Positions 1-6,351 are shown, counted from the stretch's first letter. The stretch is 6,916 nucleotides of DNA from Sphingobacterium sp. (GCA_028276345.1 JAPYWM010000069.1:1-6916), one strand, 5' to 3'. The notes: generated by a model not told the origin, from the letters alone. Program-made: numbers and translations.

Positions 1-761
1 TATGGTTTGTCCTGCGGCGGCCCTGGATGTTCTGGCAGTACCGGCAAGCTGCTCGTAAAGCTGGCTGGAAAGACCCCGATGCTGCTGCGGCTTTCCATAT
101 CAAAGCGCCGGAGATGGCGGCTGCTTATCATCGCACCTTCGCTCGCCTCGCAGCCCGCTACGGTATAACTATCGTGGCGGGATCTATTGTTTTGCCCGGG
201 GCGCAAATTGTTGGCGACTCGCTTGTTGTTTCTACCGAGGCGGCGGCCCCTCTGGAAAATGTCTCTGTCGTTTATGGCCCCACAGGCAAGCCCCTCGGCA
301 TCACACGCAAGGTGTACCCCATTGCGACGGAGCTGGATTTTACTCAGCCGGCGCCGGTAGAATCGCTCCGCACCTATGCCGTCGGGGATAAGCGCTTAGC
401 CGTACTCATCTGTGCCGATAGCTGGTATCCCACCACTTATAAAGCCATCGGTGAGGCCGATATCTGGGCGGTGCCTTCGTATCTCATGGGGGACTCGTGC
501 TGGGGGACGCCCTGGCGGGGTTACAGCGGCTGGGCCAGGCCTGAGGATGTCCGCGATACGCTTCTCTCGGAGGGGCAGGCATGGCAAACCTACGCAATGG
601 GAGGCCGTCTCCCCCAATGGCAGCGCGGCGCCATCGGCCTCAATGTCTTCCTCTTAGGGCACTTCTGGAACTTAGGGGCGGATGGACGCGCTATCGCCAT
701 CCGCCGCGACTCCCTCTACGAAGCCCCACCCTACACCCACATTATCCTGGTTTGGCCATGA
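1..761 (+). CDS. Carbon-nitrogen hydrolase (nitrilase superfamily), 5'-truncated by the window edge
   Basis: This family hydrolyses non-peptide C-N bonds (nitriles, amides, carbamoyl groups) through a Glu-Lys-Cys triad; the substrate here cannot be told. The reading frame is open from base 3, so the gene starts outside the window. Visible landmarks are the strand VAGSIVLPG (about 174-200), the triad lysine in ITRKVYPI (codon 309-311) and the nucleophile cysteine in LICADSWYP (codon 411-413). The triad glutamate normally lies well before the VAGS strand and must be upstream of base 1. The downstream WRGYSGW and EGQAWQTYA segments match, from memory, a roughly 350-residue Bacteroidota/proteobacterial subfamily. 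The first ATG (base 27) is therefore internal. The stop overlaps the rhomboid start as ATGA, which implies translational coupling. The family is secure; the specific reaction is unknown. Confidence 0.88.
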   Translation, partial: WFVLRRPWMFWQYRQAARKAGWKDPDAAAAFHIKAPEMAAAYHRTFARLAARYGITIVAGSIVLPGAQIVGDSLVVSTEAAAPLENVSVVYGPTGKPLGITRKVYPIATELDFTQPAPVESLRTYAVGDKRLAVLICADSWYPTTYKAIGEADIWAVPSYLMGDSCWGTPWRGYSGWARPEDVRDTLLSEGQAWQTYAMGGRLPQWQRGAIGLNVFLLGHFWNLGADGRAIAIRRDSLYEAPPYTHIILVWP

Positions 762-1432
762 TACCCATTCGAGACGCTAATCCTACCGAACGCTTTCCTC
801 TGCTCACCCTTGCGCTGATCGCTATCAACACGATAGTGTTTGTCATGCACTGGGAGAAGGGAAGCGAGGCCTTTCAAGAAGCCATTCAGGAGCTGGGGCT
901 CATTCCCAGTGTCTGGGTCGCCAGTAGCTTTCCACTGGAGCCGGTCATTACCTCTATGTTTATGCATGGGGACTGGGGCCACCTGCTTGGTAACATGTGG
1001 TATTTTTGGATTTTTTCGGACAACGTAGAGGATAGACTGGGAGCATGGCGATTTTTGCTGTTGTACTTTTTATCGGGGCTCGGGGCGGTGATTTTACAGG
1101 TGGTGGCTCGACCTGACTCCATGGTGCCGATGGTGGGGGCGTCGGGGGCCATTTCTGGGGTGCTGGGCACCTACATGGTTTTCTTTCCGCAGGCACGCGT
1201 GCTGGTCTGGTGGCCTCCGTTCTTTCTGGGAACCTTACCGTCAGGCTTATTCATCGGGTTGTGGTTTCTGATTCAGTTTTTGAGTGGAGGCTGTCAGGCG
1301 GTTTCTATGGAGGGCGATGTGGGGGGTGTGGCTTACTGGGCGCATGTGGGCGGCTTTGTGGTGGGGTGGCTCTTAGGGCAGGTTTGGCGAGACCTGGGAC
1401 GAAGAGGCCCTCAACGCAGCCTGGTGATATAG
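758..1432 (+). CDS. Rhomboid-family intramembrane serine protease
   Basis: Rhomboids cleave transmembrane segments of other proteins inside the inner membrane, using a Ser-His dyad. This 224-residue protein has the expected layout: a short N-terminus with PTERFPLLT before the first membrane segment (about 14-31), the conserved H70-x4-H75-x3-N79 motif in FMHGDWGHLLGNMWYF, the catalytic S129 in GASGAISG, and H196 in AHVGGF in the last segment. Four further hydrophobic stretches give a six-segment fold, the usual bacterial core size with no extra domain. The frame is open back to 581, but the ATG at 758 is chosen because it yields the family-typical MIPIRDANPT start and overlaps the preceding stop as ATGA. 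No clear ribosome-binding site is seen, so coupling to the hydrolase is likely. The substrate is unknown. Confidence 0.95.
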   Translation: MIPIRDANPTERFPLLTLALIAINTIVFVMHWEKGSEAFQEAIQELGLIPSVWVASSFPLEPVITSMFMHGDWGHLLGNMWYFWIFSDNVEDRLGAWRFLLLYFLSGLGAVILQVVARPDSMVPMVGASGAISGVLGTYMVFFPQARVLVWWPPFFLGTLPSGLFIGLWFLIQFLSGGCQAVSMEGDVGGVAYWAHVGGFVVGWLLGQVWRDLGRRGPQRSLVI

Positions 1433-1449
1433 AAAAGACAACTTTTTCG

Positions 1450-1457
1450 TAGATTTG
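1450..1457 (+). promoter_or_regulatory. Possible Bacteroidota -7 promoter element
   Basis: TAGATTTG matches the Bacteroidota -7 consensus TAnnTTTG exactly. It lies in the 30-base gap between the rhomboid and the T9SS cargo gene and ends 5 bases before the ATG at 1463. No convincing -33 TTTG/TTG partner is visible upstream. If real, transcription would begin at or next to the start codon, giving a leaderless or near-leaderless transcript. A chance match is possible. Confidence 0.35.
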
Positions 1458-1462
1458 GCAGG

Positions 1463-3337
1463 ATGCGCGGGGTTTTCGGCTGGATTGGACTTGTTTTATA
1501 TGCGCAGAGTCCGGCGCTGAGCAATTGGGGGGAAGTGATTCGCACGACGCCCGGCACGATCGTCAGCGTACAGGGTTCCATGACCAATCGTCAAGGCGGC
1601 CTATGGTACCACTCGGGCGCCTTGTACGTCACCGACACGATAGACAATCAGGCCGGGAATGAGCACTTTCGGGCGAGCTTTCCGAATAGCCAGCCTGTAG
1701 CGCCTGGAAAGGTCCAGCTCTGGGGCGACTATCAGTGGATTACGGGTACGGACCCGATACACTTTGACACGCTGGAGCTGCGCGGCACCAGCAGTAAGCA
1801 CTTAGGTCGGTCGGCGTATGTGCGGCACTGGCTCGACCTGGGGAATCACATGCTGAGCACCCACGCGGAGACGCTTTACCATTGGCGGGCCGACCCGACG
1901 TCTATCGTACGGGGGACGGGATTTGTGCAGAGTGATGTAGGTGGGGCGCTGCAACGGCTTTGCCTATCGGGGCAGACCTACGTGTATCCGTTGGGAGACT
2001 CGGTGCCTGTGCTACGCTATCGGCCTATTCAGCTCACCCCCTCCCAGGATGGGCTGTATAATGCGCGCTTTGCCAATCGGGACGCTACGACCGAAGGTTA
2101 TCCCCGCAGTCAGCATCACCCGGCTTTCTGTCTAATCAATCCTGACTACTTTCATCACATTTCCGGGCCAGCTACCGCCAAAGTCGCGCTCAGCTATGAG
2201 CCAGGCACAGACCCGCCTTACGACTTGATGGCGCATTGGACGGGGAGTCTGTGGGATAGTGCGGGCGGGCAGGTGGTGGGTGGGGTGCCGCTGGCTTTCG
2301 TAGAGGAAGCTGGCCTGACCCTTAGTCCCACGCCTTTTGCGTTAGGCCTGCGGCGTCCGACTGTGGCTCTTTTGCCGCCTGGCCCCATCGACCTGTGCCC
2401 CGGCGACTCTACCCTGCTTAGCGTGAGTAATCCCAACCCCAACTACCTCTACACCTGGAATACGGGCCACACCGGCCCCACACTCTGGGTGCACCAACCC
2501 GGCCTCTACACGGTGGTGGTGCATATAAGCGGCGTCTCCGCCTGCGCTGATAGTGCATCGGTGGAAGTGCGGGGCCTTCCCGCGCCAGCTGTCCAGATCG
2601 TGCCGGCTTCTCCCCAGAGCATCTGTCCAGGTGGAAGCCTAACCCTCACCACCTCACCCCCTTCGCTTTCCTACCAGTGGTTTTACAATGGGGCGCCCAT
2701 AACCGGAGCCACTCAGGCAAGCCTTACCGTCAGTCAGCCGGGCCTGTACACGGTGCAGGCCCAGCAAGTATGCGGCCTGGCCGAAAGCGACCCTTTTCTG
2801 CTCTTTCTCTATGATCCGCCGCAAGCCTACTTTGTCATGATGCCGACGGACTCGGTAGAACTGGGACAGCCGGTAGTGCTGACGGACAGCTCGCAAGGCG
2901 GGGTGGCCTATCTGTGGGTGATTGGCGGGGATACTTTTCCGGGGAGTCCCACGTATACGCATGCCTTTGGGCAGGCGGGGCTTTTCTGGGTGTATCTGAT
3001 AAGCCGCAGCCCGGAAGGGTGTCTGGATACCTTTGCCCGGCCGATTTATGTGCGGCCGTTTCAGGGGATATTTATTCCGACGGCATTCACGCCCAATGGT
3101 GACGGGGTCAACGATATATTTCTCATCGTGGCGCCGCCGCTTCAGTTTAGCCGGCTGCGCATCTATGATCGGTGGGGGATGCTCATCTGGGAGACGCAGG
3201 AGCTACCGCCACGCTGGGATGGCCGCACACAGACAGGCGAAGTAGTGCCCGAAGGCGTTTATGCCTTTGTGTGGGAGGGGCAGCTCTTTTCAGGCCAGGC
3301 CCTCCAGCGAAGTGGGACGATTACCGTCTTACGATGA
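1463..3337 (+). CDS. Secreted T9SS cargo protein with Ig-like/PKD-like domains and a gliding-motility-type C-terminal sorting domain
   Basis: This 624-residue protein is predicted to reach the cell surface or medium by Sec followed by type IX secretion. Residues 1-14 form a short signal peptide with likely cleavage in LYA|QSPA. Residues about 20-300 are beta-rich and unassigned; within them a stretch around 155-192 (SDVGGALQR, YVYPLGD, YRPIQLTP) resembles segments in other Bacteroidota surface proteins. Two Ig-like domains follow (about 308-369 and 378-447). Each opens with CPG(D/G)S, contains QPGLYTV, and has a cysteine pair 49 residues apart (312/361, 388/437). A PKD-like domain spans about 453-531. 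The sorting domain (about 534-624) contains TAFTPNGDGVND, IYDRWG, WDG and a terminal GTITVLR. Its role is probably adhesive or structural; no catalytic domain is recognised. The ATG at 1463 gives the signal peptide directly. Confidence 0.93.
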   Translation: MRGVFGWIGLVLYAQSPALSNWGEVIRTTPGTIVSVQGSMTNRQGGLWYHSGALYVTDTIDNQAGNEHFRASFPNSQPVAPGKVQLWGDYQWITGTDPIHFDTLELRGTSSKHLGRSAYVRHWLDLGNHMLSTHAETLYHWRADPTSIVRGTGFVQSDVGGALQRLCLSGQTYVYPLGDSVPVLRYRPIQLTPSQDGLYNARFANRDATTEGYPRSQHHPAFCLINPDYFHHISGPATAKVALSYEPGTDPPYDLMAHWTGSLWDSAGGQVVGGVPLAFVEEAGLTLSPTPFALGLRRPTVALLPPGPIDLCPGDSTLLSVSNPNPNYLYTWNTGHTGPTLWVHQPGLYTVVVHISGVSACADSASVEVRGLPAPAVQIVPASPQSICPGGSLTLTTSPPSLSYQWFYNGAPITGATQASLTVSQPGLYTVQAQQVCGLAESDPFLLFLYDPPQAYFVMMPTDSVELGQPVVLTDSSQGGVAYLWVIGGDTFPGSPTYTHAFGQAGLFWVYLISRSPEGCLDTFARPIYVRPFQGIFIPTAFTPNGDGVNDIFLIVAPPLQFSRLRIYDRWGMLIWETQELPPRWDGRTQTGEVVPEGVYAFVWEGQLFSGQALQRSGTITVLR

Positions 3338-4445
3338 AGCGCAGGAGGAGGGCTATCCCGCTTAGGAGCGCCAGTCGCCACAGCCACGTTAGGGCTGAGT
3401 TTTCTGGCGGGGGTAGTCGCCGCACGGGCCCCTCGCCCCGGCATAAGGCACTGCTATACGCTACCACCCGCGGCGTATAAAACTCCACTCGCAAGTACCT
3501 ATCTTCCTCCCGAATGGGATAGCGCAGGTGGTCTGTCCCCGTAGCTATCGCCCGAACCTGCCCTCCCTGCCCGATGACTCGGATACTATCCACCTTTTCA
3601 CTTATTAGGACCGAAAGGCTATCGTCAACCACACGAATATGCCGGAAGACCGGATAATCCCCTTCCTCAATCGGAACAGCATAGATATTTTTGTAGCCGA
3701 CTGTTTTGCCTTGGAGGAGGGCCTGGAGGAGCTGGTCCTGGGAGGCCTGCGGAGGGAGGAGAATTTCTGTCCAGCGAGTAGTAATCTGGTGGGGGTTATG
3801 CACGTCGTGAACGTTGTCATTGGCCAGGAGGGTGGCATAGTGGCCAGCGGAAAGGGCACTATCCCATTCGCTGATGGAGTCGCCGTAGCGGTTGAGCACC
3901 TCTATGGCGTGGTAGCCGCTTAGGTGGCGTAGGACGTCGCCGGGGCAGGTCTGGTAGGGGTTGAAGAAAGGATGGGCGATAGCGATAAGTGGGGCGGTTT
4001 CGTAGAGGTGGGCGAGGATGCTCTGGTAGATATCCTGTGTGAAAGGCCAGGGGAAATCCCACCAGAGGATAGTTTTTGGGGCGAAGACGAGCTGGTGGAA
4101 TTTTCGCAGGCCCCAGCCGTGTTCGTAGAGCGGGATGGGCGAGGCGGGATTGACCCGGTGGTAGTCGGTGATCCCGTAATAAGTAAAGCCCAAGCTGCGG
4201 TAGGCGGAGTCGATGACGGATGGGGGATTTTCGCCCTCCGTGAGGCCGCCCCAGGTGCGGCTGTGAATATGAAAGTTAGCCCGACTCCAGGTGAGGGAGT
4301 CCTGGTCGAAGGGGTTGTACCATCTTTTGCCCGAGAAGGGGCGAGGGGCTTCATAATGATAGCAGCGGATGGGCCAGAGGACTCCCAGCAGGAGGAGGCT
4401 TGTCGTGATTCCGAGACTCCAGCGCAGGGTCTTAAGCCAGGGCAT
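3321..4445 (-). CDS. Membrane-anchored PHP-domain protein (putative metal-dependent phosphoesterase)
   Basis: PHP domains bind two or three metal ions and usually hydrolyse phosphoesters. The 374-residue product shows the family's motifs in order: H59-x-H61 in NFHIHSR, D94 and H96 in GITDYH, E108-H109 in LYEHGWG, H158 in AIAHPF, and NDNVHD at 209-214. A beta-rich stretch of about 90 residues follows the core. Membrane segments lie at about 11-27 and 351-370. Basic residues before the first (K5, R8) and after the second (RFIVRR) suggest that both ends are cytoplasmic and the enzyme domain periplasmic. The last motif has N211 where PHP enzymes usually carry Asp in D-x-H, although D210 is adjacent. 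The ATG at 4445 overlaps the aminotransferase end by 14 bases, and the 3' end overlaps the T9SS gene by 17 bases. The substrate is unknown. Confidence 0.85.
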   Translation of the reverse strand: MPWLKTLRWSLGITTSLLLLGVLWPIRCYHYEAPRPFSGKRWYNPFDQDSLTWSRANFHIHSRTWGGLTEGENPPSVIDSAYRSLGFTYYGITDYHRVNPASPIPLYEHGWGLRKFHQLVFAPKTILWWDFPWPFTQDIYQSILAHLYETAPLIAIAHPFFNPYQTCPGDVLRHLSGYHAIEVLNRYGDSISEWDSALSAGHYATLLANDNVHDVHNPHQITTRWTEILLPPQASQDQLLQALLQGKTVGYKNIYAVPIEEGDYPVFRHIRVVDDSLSVLISEKVDSIRVIGQGGQVRAIATGTDHLRYPIREEDRYLRVEFYTPRVVAYSSALCRGEGPVRRLPPPENSALTWLWRLALLSGIALLLRFIVRR

Positions 4446-5637
4446 GCAGAGCTTGGGTGAGCCGCTGGAGTCCCCGCTCGATTTCTGAGAGCGCCACGGC
4501 GTAGCTGATGCGGATGTGCGTATTCATCCCGAAGCCGGTGCCCGGCACGACGGCCACGCCTTCCTCGAGGAGGTAGTCTGCCACGTCGTCGGCCGTGTGC
4601 AAAAGGGTACCATGAGGCGTTTTTTTGCCGAGGTAAGCCGCTACGCTGAGGAAGAAGTAGAAGGCGCCTTCAGGTTTGTAGGGATGCATTTCGGGATGGT
4701 GGGTGGAGAGGTAGGTGTAGATAGCGTTACGGCGCTGCTCGAAGGCCTTTCGCATGGGGGCTACAAGGGCCTCTATGTCGCCGGAGAGGCCAGCGAGAGC
4801 GGCTTTTTGGGCGATGATGTTGGCGCCGGCGGTGGTCTGGCCCTGCACTTTCGTAGCGGCCTGCGCAATATCCACCGGGGCAATTAGATACCCTAAGCGC
4901 CACCCCGGCATCGCAAACGCCTTAGAGAAGCCATTGCATACGACCGTTCGGTCCCGTACCGCCTCAAACTCTAAGGCGGACACGGTCCGCTCCTCATAGC
5001 TGAGCAGGTCATATATCTCATCGGAGAGCACCCAGACGTGGGGGTGGTTTTGGAGCACTTCGATCAGGGCGGATAGTTCAGCACGAGTGTAGGTAGTGCC
5101 GGTAGGATTAGCGGGGGAGTTGAGAATGAGGACTCGGGTTCGGGGTGTAATAGCTTTCTCGAGGGCTTCGGGGGTGAGGCGATACTGGGTCTGGGGGCTG
5201 GTGGGCACGAGCACAGGCCGGCCCTCTGCCAGGTAGACAAGCGGTAGGTAAGAGACCCAGTAGGGTACGGGGATGATCACTTCCTCGCCGGGGCTCAGCA
5301 GGGTAAGCAGGGTGTTGTAAATAGCCTGTTTGGAGCCGCTGGAGACGACAACCTGCTGGGGCGAGACGGGTACCCCATACTGGCGCTCGTAGTAATGGGC
5401 AATGGCTTCTCGCAGGGGGAGTAGGCCAGCCACAGGCGGATAAGGCGCTACCCCTTCCCGAATAGCGGCTATGGCCGCCTCCTGAATAGGCAACGGAACC
5501 GGGAAGTCCGGCTCTCCCAGAAGCATGGAGATTACTTCCTTACCCTGGGCGCGGCGATCGCGCACGCGCTGAGCCATCCCCAGAGTTTGTGCCTCCTCCA
5601 GGTTTGCGACCCGCTCAGATATGCGCGGCAAAGTCAC
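4432..5637 (-). CDS. Class I/II PLP-dependent aminotransferase, aspartate aminotransferase-like (subgroup Ib)
   Basis: This enzyme transfers amino groups between amino and 2-oxo acids in the cytoplasm; aspartate/2-oxoglutarate is the likeliest pair, by family resemblance only. The 401-residue length is normal. Key residues are present: GEPDF at 41-45, SSGSKQAIYN at 99-108 (phosphate contact), W127 stacking on the cofactor, N177 in SPANPTG, D206 and Y209 in SDEIYD, the Schiff-base K239 in GFSKAFAMPGWRLGY with R247, and the carboxylate-binding R376 in HIRISYA. The start codon is GTG at 5637-5635, preceded by GGATAAG; it gives MTLPRISERV, aligning with the usual N-terminus. The first in-frame ATG is codon 21, too late for the fold. 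It begins 21 bases after the TetR stop in the same frame and overlaps the PHP gene, so it is probably the middle gene of an operon. Confidence 0.94.
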   Translation of the reverse strand: MTLPRISERVANLEEAQTLGMAQRVRDRRAQGKEVISMLLGEPDFPVPLPIQEAAIAAIREGVAPYPPVAGLLPLREAIAHYYERQYGVPVSPQQVVVSSGSKQAIYNTLLTLLSPGEEVIIPVPYWVSYLPLVYLAEGRPVLVPTSPQTQYRLTPEALEKAITPRTRVLILNSPANPTGTTYTRAELSALIEVLQNHPHVWVLSDEIYDLLSYEERTVSALEFEAVRDRTVVCNGFSKAFAMPGWRLGYLIAPVDIAQAATKVQGQTTAGANIIAQKAALAGLSGDIEALVAPMRKAFEQRRNAIYTYLSTHHPEMHPYKPEGAFYFFLSVAAYLGKKTPHGTLLHTADDVADYLLEEGVAVVPGTGFGMNTHIRISYAVALSEIERGLQRLTQALHALA

Positions 5638-5653
5638 CTTATCCGAGCTACGG

Positions 5654-5671
5654 CCTTCTTAGGAGAGAAGG
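5654..5671 (-). other. Short inverted repeat over the TetR stop codon
   Basis: CCTTCT and AGAAGG form a 6-base-pair stem with a 6-base loop, enclosing the TAA stop of the TetR gene just before the aminotransferase start. There is no following T tract, so it does not look like an intrinsic terminator. It could modestly affect processing or ribosome movement between the two genes, or be chance. Confidence 0.25.
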
Positions 5672-6312
5672 GTCAGCTTCGGAAGCTTGAGCTGACTCAG
5701 GGTAAACTTTATCGCCTCAAATGCGCTATCCAGCACATTTTCGCCCATCAGCTCCAGCGGCACCCGCATGTAGGTCTCTATCGCCTTGGTTGTCGCTTCG
5801 AAGCCTTCCGACTCGTCATTGAGCCAGAACCGAATCAGCCCCCAGTGCACACCCCACAGCACATCCAGATAAAGCCCCTCTAAATGCCGGGACTTGATTT
5901 CGTCTGCAATGACCCCTTCTTGAATCACTTCCATCGCATACGCCCGAAAGCGCCGCTGATACGTACGCAGCAGGGAGAAGTTCATGTACGTTTTAGCGAT
6001 AAAACTGCGATCGCTGACGGCATTTTCAAAGAACGTGTAGAGGTAGGCGAGAATCTTTTCTCGGGCGCCATACTGGGCGTAGGTTTCGGAGTTTTTGAGG
6101 GCGTTGATGACTTCTTCGGCGTAAGTGCCCCAGATTTTTCGGCCCACGGCATCCAGCGAGGCAAAGTGCTGATAGAAGTCCGCCTCCGAAATGCCGAGCT
6201 GTTTGCAGAAGCTGTAGACGCTTACCTGCTTGATTTTGTCCTCGACGGTGAGCTGTTTGTAAAGCTCAACGATGCGGGCTTCCAGAGAAGTTTCTTTGGT
6301 TTTGGCAGGCAT
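5659..6312 (-). CDS. TetR/AcrR-family transcriptional regulator
   Basis: A 217-residue DNA-binding regulator, presumably a dimeric repressor responding to a small ligand. The helix-turn-helix spans about residues 28-50 (VSVYSFCKQLGISEADFYQHF), matching the TetR pattern of a helix, a GIS/GVS turn, a recognition helix with FYxHF, and then an acidic/hydrophobic helix (ASLDAVG). The all-helical C-terminal part, with FWLNDESEGFEAT around 162-174, resembles from memory a Bacteroidota subgroup of TetR ligand domains. The ATG at 6312 follows a TAnnTTTG element by 7 bases. It leads a probable operon with the aminotransferase and PHP protein, and is divergent from the kinase across 39 bases, the usual geometry for a local autoregulator. 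The ligand and regulon are unknown. Confidence 0.85.
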   Translation of the reverse strand: MPAKTKETSLEARIVELYKQLTVEDKIKQVSVYSFCKQLGISEADFYQHFASLDAVGRKIWGTYAEEVINALKNSETYAQYGAREKILAYLYTFFENAVSDRSFIAKTYMNFSLLRTYQRRFRAYAMEVIQEGVIADEIKSRHLEGLYLDVLWGVHWGLIRFWLNDESEGFEATTKAIETYMRVPLELMGENVLDSAFEAIKFTLSQLKLPKLTLLS

Positions 6313-6351
6313 ACCGGGGCAAAGGTAGGAAAAGATTTGCGTTCTTTGGGG
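6313..6351. promoter_or_regulatory. Divergent 39-base intergenic control region
   Basis: This is the only space between the TetR start and the kinase start, so promoter elements for both strands should lie in it or spill into the coding regions. It holds TACCTTTG on the minus strand and a near match, AAGATTTG (6332-6339, one mismatch to TAnnTTTG), on the plus strand, 12 bases before the kinase GTG. An imperfect palindrome, GCAAA-N12-TTTGC (6319-6340), overlaps both and is a possible operator for the TetR protein. The arms are only 5 bases, so the operator call is weak. Confidence 0.4.
6320..6327 (-). promoter_or_regulatory. Possible Bacteroidota -7 promoter element for the TetR-led operon
   Basis: On the minus strand TACCTTTG matches TAnnTTTG exactly and ends 7 bases before the TetR ATG. 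No clear -33 TTTG/TTG box is found at the usual distance. The position implies a transcript starting within a few bases of the start codon. The placement is much like the element before the T9SS gene, which raises confidence slightly. Confidence 0.45.

Noticed and set aside
27..29. ATG as the true start of the hydrolase
   Set aside because: The frame is open to the window edge and the triad glutamate and first beta strands of the family would be missing, so this Met is internal.
111..119. APEM in the hydrolase as the catalytic PE glutamate
   Set aside because: It lies only about 20 residues before VAGS and inside a helix-like segment; the catalytic Glu normally sits further upstream at the end of a strand.
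581..757. Open-frame extension upstream of the rhomboid
   Set aside because: It overlaps the hydrolase in another frame, encodes an Arg/Pro-rich non-homologous stretch, and the ATG at 758 gives the normal rhomboid N-terminus.
1433..1462. A terminator between the rhomboid and the T9SS gene
   Set aside because: The short CTTTTTC tract has no stem before it, so I see no intrinsic terminator.
2654..2962. Minus-strand open frame of 102 codons within the T9SS gene
   Set aside because: It is basic, low in hydrophobic structure and antisense to the Ig-like and PKD-like domains, so it is a shadow.
3972..4460. Plus-strand open frame of 162 codons opposite the PHP gene
   Set aside because: It is antisense to a gene with clear motifs, has no recognisable domain, and is acidic/glycine-rich as expected from the complement of a GC-rich gene.
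4516..4887. Plus-strand open frame of 123 codons opposite the aminotransferase
   Set aside because: It mirrors the conserved aminotransferase C-terminal half and has no features of its own.
5587..5883. Plus-strand open frame across the TetR-aminotransferase junction
   Set aside because: It is antisense to both genes, with no motif and no start signal.
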